From Siderastrea radians (lineage: Eukaryota > Cnidaria > Anthozoa > Scleractinia > Rhizangiidae), in NCBI GenBank assembly GCA_964017195.1, contig CAXHKT010000130.1:62001-126000 (forward strand): a DNA stretch of 64,000 bases. Direction: 5' to 3'. How positions within the stretch are numbered: position 1 is the stretch's first letter; every line of letters starts with the position of its first letter. The position numbers were made by a program, and so were the translations under genes. The notes beneath the pieces were generated by a model. That model saw only the letters and a program-made list of their open reading frames with translations, made no database searches and was not told the origin of the DNA. Below are positions 10,196 through 21,685 of the stretch, one piece after another.

Positions 10196-12390
10196 AGGAA
10201 AGCAAAAAGAGATAAATAAATAAATAAAATAAAATAAAACGACCCAAGATACAAGAAAGGTAAGAAAACCTTTTATTTTTAAAATATCATCTGGTTTACG
10301 TTAACAAATTACGCGCTGTCCATAACCTCATTTATCACTAACCTTAATCCGCATTTTTTAACCGGCCTTCGCCATGATGGCGACCGCTGTTTATAAAATG
10401 GACACAGTTTTTCCTGAAAGCAAGTTGGCTTAACATACGAAGAAAGTGCTGTAAAAACTTGTGGTACGGGTACTCAAGAGCGGTACTGTCTTATATAAGA
10501 CGCATGCGCATATAAGTCTTCTGAATGTTACCTTCCTATGTTTTTGTCTTTTAATTTACAGTATTTAAGATATGAACGGCGAAGGGTTGTTAAGTTTGGG
10601 GTTTTTTGTATTTGTCTTGTATAACGCATGCGCAATTGAGTAAAGGAGCTAATAGGATTGAATGCGAAATTGGCTGTGTTGTCTGATCTAGTTAGTGGTT
10701 ATGGTGAAAATATGTTTTTAGCGCAGGAGTTTTTTTTATTGGAATTGACATTTTGAGGGGTGTAAAAATGTGGGAGTCAAAAGGATTTGTGAATGTCGGG
10801 AGCATATCACGCTTCTGTGACTGTGATTTGCTTTGAAAGTTGCGTTTTGTATAGGAGCGGTGTAATATTGTGCTGCGTGAGAGGTGGTTTCCCTTGGCGT
10901 TTTATGGGTGGGGGGGGGGGGGGGTTTGCGAAGTGGATTGTAAGGTTTCTGATTGGCTAACTTGTATTTCGCAGCGGACAAAAAGGACAGTTGCGTTTTG
11001 CCGGCGTGGGCTAGGAAGAGAAGGAATTGGTACTAAGTATGATGATGCAATATTAGTTGATTGCACCATCAGTACATGATAGTTCTTGTGAACGGAGAGA
11101 GATGAGTGTTTATTTGAGGCGAGAAGTTGATACGAAGGAATCGTCATTAATAAGGAGATCAATTAATAAGGCAGGTGTTACGAGTCTTTTTGCATTGAAA
11201 GAACGAAAATATATGAATATTATCGACGGATTTGTGTAGTCTGCGTGTGGTGTTCGCTAAAGGCTACGAGCAGTCTCTCTTTCCGTTCAGAGATAGTGAA
11301 GGAAAAGAAAAACAAGCGAGTGAGGGCAAAATCGATTGCGGCTCGACAGGCGCTTTAGCTTTCAAGGGCGTGGGAGACTTTCGTCCCCGCTCGCTTGTTT
11401 ACTTTTGCAAGGGGATTCCCGGGTTAGCAAACCGGATTTAAACATCACGTCATGAGATATGCCTTGACGTACCCCATACTCTGACGAGCTCGTGTTTATC
11501 AAACGTTATATTTTGATTCTACTGCTATGTTCACTGTTTGTATTTAAGGTCTAGCCACAACAGTAAATACTTCGTCGCCCCGGTGTGAGCATTCTCAGTT
11601 GTGGACGAATTTATATCGACATTCAACGTTTGAGTGAATTTGCGTTTTTCAGCACAAATAAAAGCGATAAGAAAGATAAGCTGAGTCATCAGAGTTTAAA
11701 CATTACGTCATCCAGTAACGTTATAGTCAAAATATTGTGTCACACAATCACACTTTTCATCACGCCGGTTCGTATAAATAGAGGATCGCGCTAACATCTG
11801 TGAAACCTAGGGGTGGGGAGGGTCAGAATGGCCGGTTAAAATGCCCAATGGGCTTTCTTGTTCTAAAAGTTTACGCTCGAGACAGATAAAAACACGGGAA
11901 AGTGCAAAAATTTTAAGAAAATTGCTTGATTTTCCGTATTTTGGACCCGAAATCCGTAAATTGTGTTTAAGCCCATATGGACTCAGAAAAAAAATATATA
12001 AACTTTGTTGAACAAAAGGAGTGATTAGAAATGCGCATTAGAAATGCGCGCTATTGTTTTCTTTAAACAAAGAACTGTATGCATACTGAAGTATGGGGCT
12101 GTGCGGAAATCTTGCCAAACCGATGAAAGAATCCTATCACGATCACGTGCACTGGTCAGGATGTATGCAAATTTTTACATCGTCTTGTAACCGCTTGTCA
12201 CATCTTGTCGACAGGTAAACAACCTAAACAATTGCGCGATGGAAAATCTCCCGATGGACGCTTGAAGTAATTGCTTTTACGACTAATTCAAAGGATTATT
12301 ACGCAGATCTGACGGGAATATTTTGTCCATAACACAAGGAAAGGAAAAATATAAAGAAGCAGAATTGAGACGTTTCGGTTAGAGAATGTT
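10196..12390. other. Stretch without recognisable genes
   Basis: It contains an A-rich simple repeat (about 10213-10240) and a run of about 14 G (10907-10924). Two copies of a palindromic ACGCATGCGCA (NRF-1-like) follow TATAA at about 10501 and 10623. An 11-bp inverted pair, AAACAAGCGAG, lies near 11310 and 11391. ORFs here are short and overlap on both strands; none is convincing. Confidence 0.5.
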
Positions 12391-12797
12391 CGCCGTTCGG
12401 TGAAATTATTAACAGGACGGTATACGCACGTATGGAACGTACGCGCAAAGCAAACACTTTGGACCACTTACAATAACATATCCGTGTACAGGTTAGTGTA
12501 TTTAACTTGTTTCATGCGTCAACGTTGCCGATATCTGCCGATATTTCCAACTGAAGGAATTTTATGCCAGGTCACTCTTGGTCACGCAATCATCAGATGG
12601 CGTGATTTTGTGCTTTCTGAGCACGATTTTACAAAATTTCCTGAATATTCTAAAATCATTTGCCCAAACAAACCTTAACGTAATTTGAAAGTACAACATC
12701 ATAAGTCTTTAAAACCTAAGTTTTATGAAATTCCAAGTAAAGGCACATGGTGAAAGTCGTTCTTTTTGACCTATCGATTAAGGTAACAAAAAAAGCC
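12391..12797 (+). repeat. Inverted copy of the gene-like block at 5128-5643
   Basis: It shows the same short coding-like end (KHFGPLTITYPCTG), donor-like CAG|GTTAGT at 12491/12492 and following sequence as the minus strand at 5643-5128. The resemblance fades after about 12797; the next exon-like segment seen at 5127-4958 is not present here. Confidence 0.55.
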
Positions 12798-12826
12798 TTA
12801 CTCTTTTTTATTCCCTTGAACACTAA

Positions 12827-13257
12827 GGGCGCGGTTTTTTATCCACAATTCTGGAATAACAATGCTTGGTACGGAATGCTAGGAATAATTCGGATTGTCT
12901 GCATAAAAAAACGCCCGTCGAGATGCGCGGTCCTGGTCCTGCCTTTTTCTTGTACGAAACATCGCTGAAAAAAACCTCGTACTTTTGGTACAATGAAATT
13001 AGAAGCAATGTTTCATTGTGTCCAAAAGTGTAACCTGAGTTTTTCTCCGATAGAGACGTATTTGAATACGCAGCGCTCATCTCGCCGTCCGCCATCTTAG
13101 ATTTTCATTCGCAACATTCTGTTCATTCTGCCCCTGGGAGCAGAATGGATGGAATGGCGTTCTGTCCATTCCGGAATAGGAATGCGGAATAGAAAAACGC
13201 GCATATTTTACATTCTGGCCATTCTCATTCCAGAATTGTGAATAAAAAGACGCGCCC
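12827..13257. mobile_element. PIF/Harbinger-like MITE (431 bp)
   Basis: Inverted ends of about 30 bp read GGGCGCGG(T)TTTTTATCCAC... on the left and the complement of GGGCGCGTCTTTTTATTCAC on the right. Both are bounded by TAA (12824-12826 and 13258-13260), the 3-bp target preferred by Harbinger elements. There is no transposase frame. The internal sequence is rich in ATTCCG/GGAAT motifs. Confidence 0.75.
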
Positions 13258-13399
13258 TAAGATTAGTCTTAGGGCTATGAACGGAGTTTTCGTTTTTCTC
13301 AGAAATAAAGAGTTATTTCAAGGGAAAAACCACAGCGTTTGTATACTTACAAAGGGCTACCACCATGCAAAAGAAGAGCGAATTTGATTTTTCAAGCTT

Positions 13400-14007
13400 T
13401 GCCGCTCAATGTTTGATTTTTGTACGGATTTGCTCTTAAGTGGTTTACTGATAGCCAAGCTGCTGCTAAGATTGTTGAAGTAGGCAGCATGAAATTGGGC
13501 TTGCACAAGATGGCTCGTAGGATTTTCGATATTTGTATTCGGTCGGGGATTCATTTAGATGTGCAATAGATCCCCCGTACTATGAACCAGCAAGCTGATT
13601 ATATGTCGGTTTATTGATACTGATGATTGGCAACTTACCGATGAATTTTTTCTTTTTCTTGATGGTTGTTAGGGGCCCCATAGTGTTGATTGTTTTGCCA
13701 ATTATTATAATCATAAGCTCCCTAAATATTTTTCAAGGTTCTGGAACCCCAATACTTCGGGCGTTGATATTTCTTTCAGCCTCTTCGAGGAGAGAATTGC
13801 CTGGTGGTTCCTCCTGTTGGTATTGTTCCGCGTGGTTTGCATTATATGAAATGTCAGCATGCCGCGGGTACACTCGTCGTACCCCTTTGGCCTTCGGCTC
13901 ATTTCTGGCCTTTAATTATGGACAAATATAATAATTATTTTGTGGCCCACGTATTCATGTCGGGAAGGAGGTCCTTACTCGGGGAAGAAACCCTAATTCG
14001 ATCTTAG
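13400..14007 (+). pseudogene. DIRS-like retroelement, RNase H region remnant
   Basis: Three frame pieces in order resemble the RNase H part of DIRS-type polyproteins. The first is KWFTDSQAAAKIVEVGS with GLHKMARRIFDICI (from about 13438). The second is DDWQLTDEF, then GPHSVDCFANYYNHKLP and RFWNPNTSGVD (about 13622-13790). The third is GTLVVPLWPSAHFWPLI (about 13870-13925). They are separated by in-frame stops and at least two frame changes. The reverse transcriptase proper is missing. The tyrosine recombinase of the same element follows at 14388. Confidence 0.7.
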
Positions 14008-14083
14008 GGTCCGATCATTTCACAGGCTATATTATTGCCTTGAGAGTGGAGTTTACTGAGTAATTTATTGGATATGTTTATTG

Positions 14084-14235
14084 CGTTGGCACTGGCCAGT
14101 AATGTTTTGATTTTCGTGGCACTGGCCCAAACAATGAGTTGTTGATTTACGTGGTACTGGCCCATGGCTTATTTACTTATGTGGCGCGGGCCCAAACAAT
14201 GTTTTATCATTTCATGCGGCACTGGCCCTTGCATC
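14084..14235. repeat. Degenerate minisatellite between DIRS RNase H and recombinase
   Basis: GTGGCACTGGCCC-like units occur four to five times with spacing near 40 bp (about 14090, 14128, 14150, 14180 and 14217), joined by similar AT-rich spacers such as AACAATG. Confidence 0.65.
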
Positions 14236-14387
14236 GAGCGATTTATGTAGAATTATACAGAGCGGGTGTTCGCTTTGTTATTTTAGCGTGTATGTTGCAT
14301 TCTTGTTTTTCCAGGTAATTTTGTGGAGTAAATCATGGAAAGGCTTCCAAAAATTTTTCTTCACTGAGCGTTCGTCAGGTTTTAGAC

Positions 14388-15328
14388 ATGATGTTCAAGT
14401 CCAGAGCTGATGCAACTGCTAAAACCTACATACGTGTCATTAAAAAGTTTATGGTTTGGTGTAAAAGTAGGCAAATATGCATGCAGTTACCTTTTCCTTT
14501 AGGTGTTGTATCTCTTTATTTGCTTGAAGTCCAGCAGTCTTGTACTTCTAGTTCTTCAGTAATTTTGGATCTTGCCGCCCTTAAATGGCTGCATTCGTTC
14601 GTCCCTAGTCTTGATCGTAACCCGTTGGCTAGTGATTTTTGCAGGAATATTGTCGAGTCTGCCAAGCGCCGTAAATCGCAGCCGATTATGAAAAAGAAGC
14701 CTATTACCACAGAAATCATTAATCATATCTTAGATGTTTTTAGCAAGGAGGATGCTAATTTAAAGGATCTTCGTATTGCCGCGTTATGCTCTTTAGCCTT
14801 CGCCGGGTTTTTTCGGTATGATGAATTATGTAATATTGTTCCTAAGCATATTGAGTTTTGCAGTGGTTATATAAGGATCTTCTTGCCTCGTAGTAAGACA
14901 GATATTTATAGAGAAGGGAATCATGTCTATGTTAGTGAATAAAAGTCTAAGTACTGCCCTGTTGGTTTTTTACGAAGGTACTTGGATTTATCTGGCATTG
15001 ACGTATGTAGTACTCTTCCTTTGTTTAGACCTTCTGTTTTTCACCGTAGTAGTTCTAGCTATACCCTTAGGGCTGGTAAGATTTCTTACTCTACTTGTAG
15101 GGAGATTCTAGAGATAGCTTAAGCCAGCTGGGCTATAACCCTAATGATTATGGTGTTCATAGTTTAAGATCCAGCGGTGCTACATCTGCGGTGCATTATA
15201 GTGGTCACTCTATTCCTGAAAGGCTGCTTAAAATACACGGCAGGTGGAAGTCCGACTCCGCTAAGGATATGTATGTTCAAGAAAGCCTTGAGAATAGGTT
15301 ACAAGCAACTAAGTACCTAGGATTATAA
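14388..15328 (+). pseudogene. DIRS-like tyrosine recombinase, one stop and one frameshift
   Basis: The first 184 residues start at an ATG and contain an N-terminal SAM-like core (TYIRVIKKFMVWCKSRQ), then box I, LAFAGFFRYDEL, and RSKTD. After the TAA near 14941 the same frame continues (KYCPVGFLRRYLDL). A frame change near 15105 leads to HSLRSSGAT (the HxxR motif), LKIHGRWKS and DMYVQES, supplying the second Arg, the His/Trp and the nucleophilic Tyr. All catalytic residues are still visible, so the decay is recent. Enzymes of this class insert circular cDNA intermediates by strand exchange. The upstream RNase H remnant favours DIRS over Crypton. Confidence 0.85.
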
Positions 15329-16049
15329 TAGCGGAGCCAGCGCGCTAGCGCGTCAGCGGAGCTCCATTGCTTAGGAAATTTGGTAATCTATCAAGCCAAA
15401 AAATTTTGATAGTGACGTAGTAGTCACGTGACCGTCCGTCCGTACATCCGTCCATCCGTACATTTGTACGTCCGTCCGTCCGCACCACAGGGCTACCAAT
15501 ACACTTCCTACACTGGATATAACCCTGTGCTGAATCCCGTGTGTTTTCGGCGCGAAATCGCATGTTGACCCGCGTTGTAGCAAAACAAGCAAAGACAACA
15601 AAAGTCAAAAACAAATTTGTTAATGGAAAAAAAAAAGTTCAAAAAAAACACTCAGTTGTCTTTTTGGTGGAAGGGGAAAAGTTCAATCTAGGCGAAAGAA
15701 ATTCGGCGATAAAGTTCAGGCAAAAAGTTCAAATTTGCCTCGTCGGTTCTGTTCAAACTCGGTCGGCACACCGCTTGAGTTCGCAGCTTTTCGCAGCGGT
15801 TTCGACGCCAAATGTAGCAGAGCTAGTGCTTTTTGGTTTTTTCTGTCCACAACCATGGTTTTTACGGCGTTTCGAACACATTTTGCCGGGAAAAACACCA
15901 GCATTTTCATGCTGATAGGCAGCTTGTCACGAAAAAAGAAATAAGTAATAAAATTAACTTTTTAAATAATGTCAAACGCCCATGGCCTAGTGCACTAATT
16001 ACCGGCATCTCACGCCGACGACCCGGGTTCGACACTCAGCGGGAACAAG

Positions 16050-16086
<37 letters not shown>

Positions 16087-16215
16087 AAACGACTTGGATG
16101 AGAGTATTTTCACAAATTAATAACTGCCAGCAAAAACAAAACAAAAAAACAAAACAAAAAACAGACAAAACAAAAAGGGGGGCTCCACTTTTAGGCTTGG
16201 CTAAATCTATATATT
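15329..16215 (-). repeat. R1 interspersed repeat, copy e
   Basis: It starts TAATAGCGGAGCC and ends TTTTAGGCTTGGCTAAATCTA, the reverse of the R1 ends seen at 18.6, 49.2 and 62.2 kb. Within it lie a GTCC/ATCC-rich microsatellite (about 15431-15484), a TGGAAGGGGAAAAGTTCAA box shared with the copy at 53.7 kb, and a nested SINE. Short ORFs on both strands look non-coding. Confidence 0.65.
15978..16082 (+). repeat. tRNA-like SINE with poly-T tail, nested in R1 copy e
   Basis: An A-box-like TGGCCTAGTGCA (about 15983) and a B-box GGGTTCGACAC (16025-16035) are correctly spaced. About 30 T follow (16051-16082). It looks like an internal Pol III promoter element; the sequence is too diverged to call a functional tRNA. 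Confidence 0.55.
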
Positions 16216-16629
16216 ATTATCGAGCTTACATATTTACTTTTATTCCTTTGTTGTTAAAAAAAAATCAGATTTATATCTGTTTTCTTTATTCCATTTTGTA
16301 TTAGTAATTCAATCTATGATGTAATAAACTGTTGGATCCGCTTGCGTATCCTCCCATATTTCGTTTGCCTTGTCTGTGTTAAGGGAATTTAAGGGAAAAC
16401 AATTTACGTTTGTTTGAGCGAAGCGAATTAGGACGTAAATGTAAGCAATAATGCATTTCAGTATTTAACTTTCGTTGCGTTCTCTTCTACAAAATATGTA
16501 TAACCGAACGTTGACATTCCGTTTGATATTGAATGACGCACTAAATTTCCAAAAATGTGTTTGTCAACTAAAATTGGTTCGTGTTATACTGCATTTTTCA
16601 TTTAAGGCTAAAATAACCCAATAGAGATA

Positions 16630-18416
16630 TTGAAAAACGCAACTTATTTATTTCCCGAAAACGTCTGGAGCTTATCCCATTTTTTCAGCGATCTGAGAGG
16701 CCAGTCGGAGAGCTCTGGCGTATCTTATGCAATGACTTTGTCAGCTTCAATCATCGTCGCTCTTTTATCGCCAGTGACAGTGGCAGGAAGTGTTCTAGTT
16801 TTGGCAGCAATTTGGAGGAACCCATCCCTCAGAACACCTTCCTGCATTCTGATCGCGGGACTTGTTTTCACGGATTTCAGCACCGGACTCATCACCCAAC
16901 CTGTTTATGTCGCAGCTAAACTGGTCCGGTTGAAAATATTAGAGGGCTGGAAAGATTTAAACATAGTAATGGAAGCTGTGACAAATGGGTGTGCAGTCCT
17001 CTTTAATTCCACATCACTATTGATGATCACTCTCATGTCCATCGAAAGATGGCTACATATGACTCGTAGATCGTTGCTTACGGAGCGGAGAGCCTATATC
17101 ATGATTGCTGTAATGTTGCTCCTTCCAATTCCGTTAGCGATTTATCGTGTTTTGTTTATTACTATGTGAACTCATTTAATTCCATTTGATATTTATTTCA
17201 TTTCGGTTTTGCTATTGTGCCTTCTTGTCACCCCTATGGCTTACTTTAAAGTTATCCGAATACTTCGACACTGACCAGCAACAAATTAAAGCACACGAGT
17301 TGTCCCACAACTTTGGGCAACCATCGATCGACTTTGCCAAGTACAAAAGATCGGTAATCTCTATCCTCTATATCATGATACTACCCTATGTAGTTTACCT
17401 GCCAATGATTATCACTTCGATGGCTCTTGTTTTTTCGGAAAGGTCAGCAGTGATCATGGAAATTTCAACCGTGTCAATTGTACTTACTGTGGAATCCCGA
17501 TTTTTCGAATACTCGATTATTCGAAACTCCCGATTCTTCAAACCAAAAGTCATTTCCCTTGGATTTGCTTCAGTCAAACACTGTAATTTTTCACCCGATT
17601 TTTCGAATGCTCGAATTTTCGAAACTCCCGATATTTCGAACTAATTCTTTCTTCCTTTCAAAAATTTACATTCAATTTCTCGAACTTTGAAAACTCAGGA
17701 ACCAACAAAAACCGGTTTTAGCCACATATACACCTGAATGCAATTAACAAGTTCCGGAGAAGGTGTTTTCATGCATTTTTTATTATAAAGCAAGTAGCAA
17801 ATCTGCCACTGAAGTCATAAGAAACTACAACGCCGTTGTTACACAATCGAGGGTCTTGAATTACTGTACATGGTCAAAGTTCCTTCGTTTGGTTGCATTT
17901 TTCAAGCTCTTGCCGTAGCACATTAATAAATTTTGCTGTTCCTTTAAACCGTGGAGTACAGGGTACTTTTTTTCTGATACAGTAAGGGGAAGGAAATGCA
18001 GTGAAGAGTCCGCGCAAAATTACAGACACATGAAACAGTACAGTACTGGTTTTTGTTCTGCCGAAATTGGCTTAAATCCTTAAAATTCCGTTTTGTTTTA
18101 AATACACGTTTTGTTGGTAAATAAAGATGGTTCACACATTAACAAGAGTGATATAACGTTGTTGTCTGCCTTCTTGGATCTTATAAAACAATACCACGGT
18201 AAAACAGGTGTGAATCAATGATGCCACCTTCGATTTTTCGAACTCCCGATTTTTCGAACTAATTTCCATTTCCCATGGAGGTTCGAAAAATCAGCCGAAT
18301 TCCACTGTACATTTCTGTCTTCATCGCTTAACCCTCTTCTGTACTTATGGCGAATGAAAGATATTCGAAATGAATTTAAACAATTGCTCAAACAAATGGT
18401 CTGCATAAGAAACTAA
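16630..18416 (+). pseudogene. Class A GPCR pseudogene 1, split by a pogo-like MITE in TM7
   Basis: TM1-TM4 are readable (VAGSVLVLAAIWRNPS, FTDFSTGLITQP, MSIERWLHMTRRS, MLLLPIPLAIYRV). A TGA at 17167-17169 interrupts before TM5 (IYFISVLLLCLLV). An extra base near 17272 shifts the frame for ICL3/TM6 (HNFGQPSIDFAKYKRSV). At 17486 an 821-bp element interrupts TM7, which resumes at 18310 (FLSSSLNPLLYLWRMKDIR) and ends at the TAA 18414-18416. Family features: an ERW motif replaces DRY, and TM7 has NPxxY. The frame begins at a TTG, so no clear ATG is seen for the N-terminus. The damage is shared in none of the other copies. Confidence 0.88.
17487..18307. mobile_element. pogo/Tigger-like MITE inserted in a GPCR exon
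   Basis: The ends are inverted: CTGTGGAATCCCGATTTTTC on the left and CAGTGGAATTCGGCTGATTT as the complement of the right. TA stands on both sides (17485-17486, 18308-18309). Removing the element and one TA restores the same local spacing as the paralogous TM7 at about 29240. Subterminal CGATTTTTCGAA/CTCCCGAT motifs repeat several times. A TA target with CAGT ends fits pogo/Tigger. No transposase frame is present. Confidence 0.85.
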
Positions 18417-18635
18417 CTCCAGTAACAAAGTATCGAAGTCGTCGCAAAATACATGTACCGTGTCTAGTGCATACATTTTATTAAGTTGCTTTTCTCAAAA
18501 GCTTAAAAAACTGTGTGTACGCCAGTATAATGTAAAGATATTTACAGGGGGTTCCTCATCCAGTAGGCCCATACAACTTCTAAGAGGATTCCTTGCCACT
18601 ATTTCTTTAAATAAGTTGATAAATATAATATATAC
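18417..18635. other. 3' flank of GPCR pseudogene 1, paralogous to 29352-29490
   Basis: The sequence from ACTAACTCCAG to TGTACGCCAGTATAATG matches the flank of the GPCR fragment at 28862-29351. This shows that the duplication unit reached beyond the coding part. Confidence 0.7.
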
Positions 18636-21176
18636 ATTTAGCCAGGCCAAAAAGCGGAGCTCCACATCTCTCTTTTATGCTTGTTGGCCCGTTAAATACA
18701 TTAAATTTTACTTGTACAGTTATTCGCCAAGAGGTGAAAAACAGCAAGGGAAAACATATGCGGACCACTGAGCAAACTGTGACTTGGCTTCAAAGAGAAG
18801 ACTTCAGCACGACTTTCACCGACAGCTCTTCTTGTAGCATTCTTTCGAAAGCTAGCTAATTAAGTTCAAGAAGAGTTAACTTGTAAAACTACAATTGCTA
18901 AAATCCCACTTAAGGACGTTCGCGCCAATTGTTTCTGCGCATCCTTACTGCGCACGCAATTCACTTCGTGATGTCATCCACGTCATGCATTAAGCGCGCG
19001 CGCTGTTGAAGAAATGTGGAGATATATAGCGCTAGTGGGCACTTTAATATCTGTGCACGGGTTTAACTCTCTTAAATGTTCGGTGACCCCATATTTTCTT
19101 TTGATAGATCACTTTCTTTGTCGATAATCTACGTTTTGTGAAAACTTAAAGAAAATCTGTATTGTAGAAGTTTGATTTTTTTCAACTTTTCTGCCCTCGC
19201 ATCATCGAATTCCACTATTATTGAAGCTGCACGGTGTTCGTTAAAGTCGATCTTAGAGGTTGAATTTAACTAAAAGGATGAAACCGGTTCAAATTATTTA
19301 CTTAACAGACCCACTTAAGTGAAATTTGACTAAGAAAGTGGGTCTACAGCGAATCATTTTTAATATTTTTCAACTAACAAGCACTGAGGCCATGTCGAGT
19401 TACGAGGGCCGATTTGTCAAAATTGGGGTAGTTTTTGACGCGCTTTATTTCGAAAACGAAGTCGGTGACCGCCCAATTTTTTTCCATTTCTGACATAGGT
19501 AACTCATTATCTGACTGTAACCAAAGTATGAAAAAAATCTGTATTGTAGAAGTTTTTCGCGCGAACGTCCTTAAGTTGCTCCCGGTAGCGACTCGACAGA
19601 CTTTTCCCTGCAAATACACATTTCTCACCGATTCCAATGCATCCCTCTGGCTGTTTAATTCTGTTAACCATGAAACATTTCTCGAAATCTATTTTGCTAA
19701 AATAAATAATATTTTCCCGGCATCAAGCCGTTTACTGACAAAAAATTACCCCAAAAATGTTTTCGGAAACTTTCAAGCACACGTATAATTATCAAGAGAA
19801 AATGGCACAAGTTTTTCACCCGCGAAGTATTAATTGGGCGCTTTCAAGAACTCACCCTGAACTAATTTTAGGAAGCTTTTAGAGTCTCATTTTAGACAAA
19901 ATAGACACTTAAACCGAGAATTGCTTTGCTTATAGTTACTTAAATAAAGTTTTCATTTCGATCTCCAACTAAAGACACACTGAAATGGCTTACCGGTTAA
20001 AAACAAAACGAACACGAAAACATGCCACACTGATTCACTCACTGAAACGGCGATTCTAAGTTTAGTCGCTAAATTGGGACAGAAATGTTATTCACTTCAA
20101 ATGTAGAAACCAAAAATATATAAAAATATAACGAAGATAAAATATTCCACAACTGAACAAAAAACATATGGAGCTTTACACTAAGACTATAAACTTAATA
20201 AAAAAATATTGACGACAGAGCGACTCTTCAGTTGTTGAATACTAAATTACGAATTAGTCAAAACAACCCAATATGTGGTGCCGAAGAAAAACAACCTAGA
20301 TTGAAAAAACAACACAGACTCAATCTAGAATAGTCACGATTTCTACTTTTCGACTAAAATACACTACTGACTAGAATTGCTCAAAGAAAAAAAAGTTCAA
20401 AAGAAAATTGCGCATATATATCAGATTGCTCACTAATGACAATCCCTTCAATGAATAAACACAGAAAAAGGGACAAGAAACCTTCCAAAGCATGAAATGT
20501 CATTCACATACGAAGCACTTGTTTGCCTAGGAAAGCAAACTGCATTCAATTTTCCCCTCGAGTCAAGTTACTCGCAAGCCGACAAACGGGAACTACAATG
20601 TAATTTCACAGATATTTTAAACAATTGTTTAAAACATTTCAAGAAAATGACCGTAATTTACTAAACATGTAAAGTCGCTCAATTAAAAAATTCTTACAAT
20701 GTAAATCCACAACCAAATCTGTAATTTACTTTACTATTGAACTGAAAGAAGGACTTGAAAATCTAAACGAAAGTCGCCGGGCTCTTTCCAGATCTCCTTA
20801 GCTTTGAAAAAAAACAAGTGTGTCTGTGAACAAGGATTTATTGCCTTCAAGCTCTCCAATATCTTCTATATGCGCCGTCGAGATTGAAGCAATCATTTTC
20901 CTTTTCATGATGAACTGTTACAAGTCTTCATTCCAAGAACGTATTACAATTATCGTTATGAAAATCGAGGGTCAAGGAACCAGCCGCCATATTGTTTACT
21001 TCAGCTACAAGAAAAAAAAGAACATTCCGTCTCCCCCGGTGGCGTTGTCTTGGGACTCCCCTCACCCTCCCCCAGAGTCTGTACGGACGTACGCTGACGT
21101 CAGAACCAAAATTTTTCGGTTCAACGGGTTTATACCAAATTTGCTTACCATGGTGCTCCGCGAGCTCCGCTATAAT
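18636..21176 (+). repeat. R1 interspersed repeat, copy a (contains a TTAA MITE)
   Basis: It begins TTTAGCCAGGCCAAAAAGCG and ends GGTGCTCCGCGAGCTCCGCT; the inverted AGCGGAGCTC is at both ends. It aligns along its length with 49219-51076 and 62172-63545, apart from the 657-bp insertion. No long coding frame is seen: ORFs such as 19435-19788 and 20820-21194 are not shared as frames with the other copies. The 3' end carries TGACGTCAG and a GTACGGAC microsatellite seed. Confidence 0.8.
18914..19570. mobile_element. TTAA-target MITE (657 bp; piggyBac- or Kolobok-like)
   Basis: Inverted ends GGACGTTCGCGC are flanked by TTAA on both sides (18910-18913, 19571-19574). The empty site (CCCACTTAAGTTGCTCCCGG) is present in R1 copy b at about 49500. 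The segment AATCTGTATTGTAGAAGTTT occurs twice inside (about 19153 and 19537). No transposase frame. Confidence 0.88.
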
Positions 21177-21184
21177 TTTGTTTC

Positions 21185-21650
21185 TGTTAAATGACAAAAT
21201 TCAATAAAATACAAAATACAAATTAAGACATTTTACCTTCATTGAAGCTAACACTTTATTCTGTAACGCTTTCGCTCCGCCTAAATAAGAAGAAATGAAT
21301 TATCGTTGACTGAGCCAACTAGTTAGTTAACTACAGAACTGGTGTGTGTTACTCAAACTAAGGCCGCAGATCTTTCGGGTACGAAAGGTTATGTGGTGTA
21401 TATGCAGGAATTTTATGAAAAGAATGAATACTAAATAAGAACATCACATGAACACTTTAAAGATAAGCCGCCGTTACTCAGGAAAGAGTATGTAAAACGT
21501 TTTTAGACCTAACATATTTAATAAGGCCTAATCTTTAATATTTCCGCGACAGTGGCTATGGTGTGCTACAAAAACTATGTTTAAATAGTATATTTGTGGT
21601 TCGCTAACAAGCATGTCCAATACTCACCACTTGTTCAAGTCGTGAAAGTC
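21185..21650. repeat. Direct repeat S, copy 1
   Basis: About 465 bp from TGTTAAATGACAAAATTC to CAAGTCGTGAAAG are repeated at 25757-26222 with few differences, and in diverged form at about 30140-30470. Copy 1 follows the R1 3' end directly, and copy 2 also starts on a scrap of that end (GCTCCGCT). The copied segment therefore included the R1 boundary. Confidence 0.8.
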
Positions 21651-21685
21651 ACAGGAAACTTTTTAAGATTCCCAATCTAAGAATA

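Noticed and set aside
10355..11846. Element bounded by GGCCGGTTAAAA inverted ends
   Set aside because: Only about 12-14 bp match, without target duplication or internal support.
13614..13931. 105-residue hydrophobic plus-strand ORF
   Set aside because: It is an out-of-frame reading of the DIRS RNase H remnant.
20820..21194. 124-residue ORF in R1 copy a
   Set aside because: The frame is not kept in R1 copies b and c, so it is a chance ORF in a repeat.
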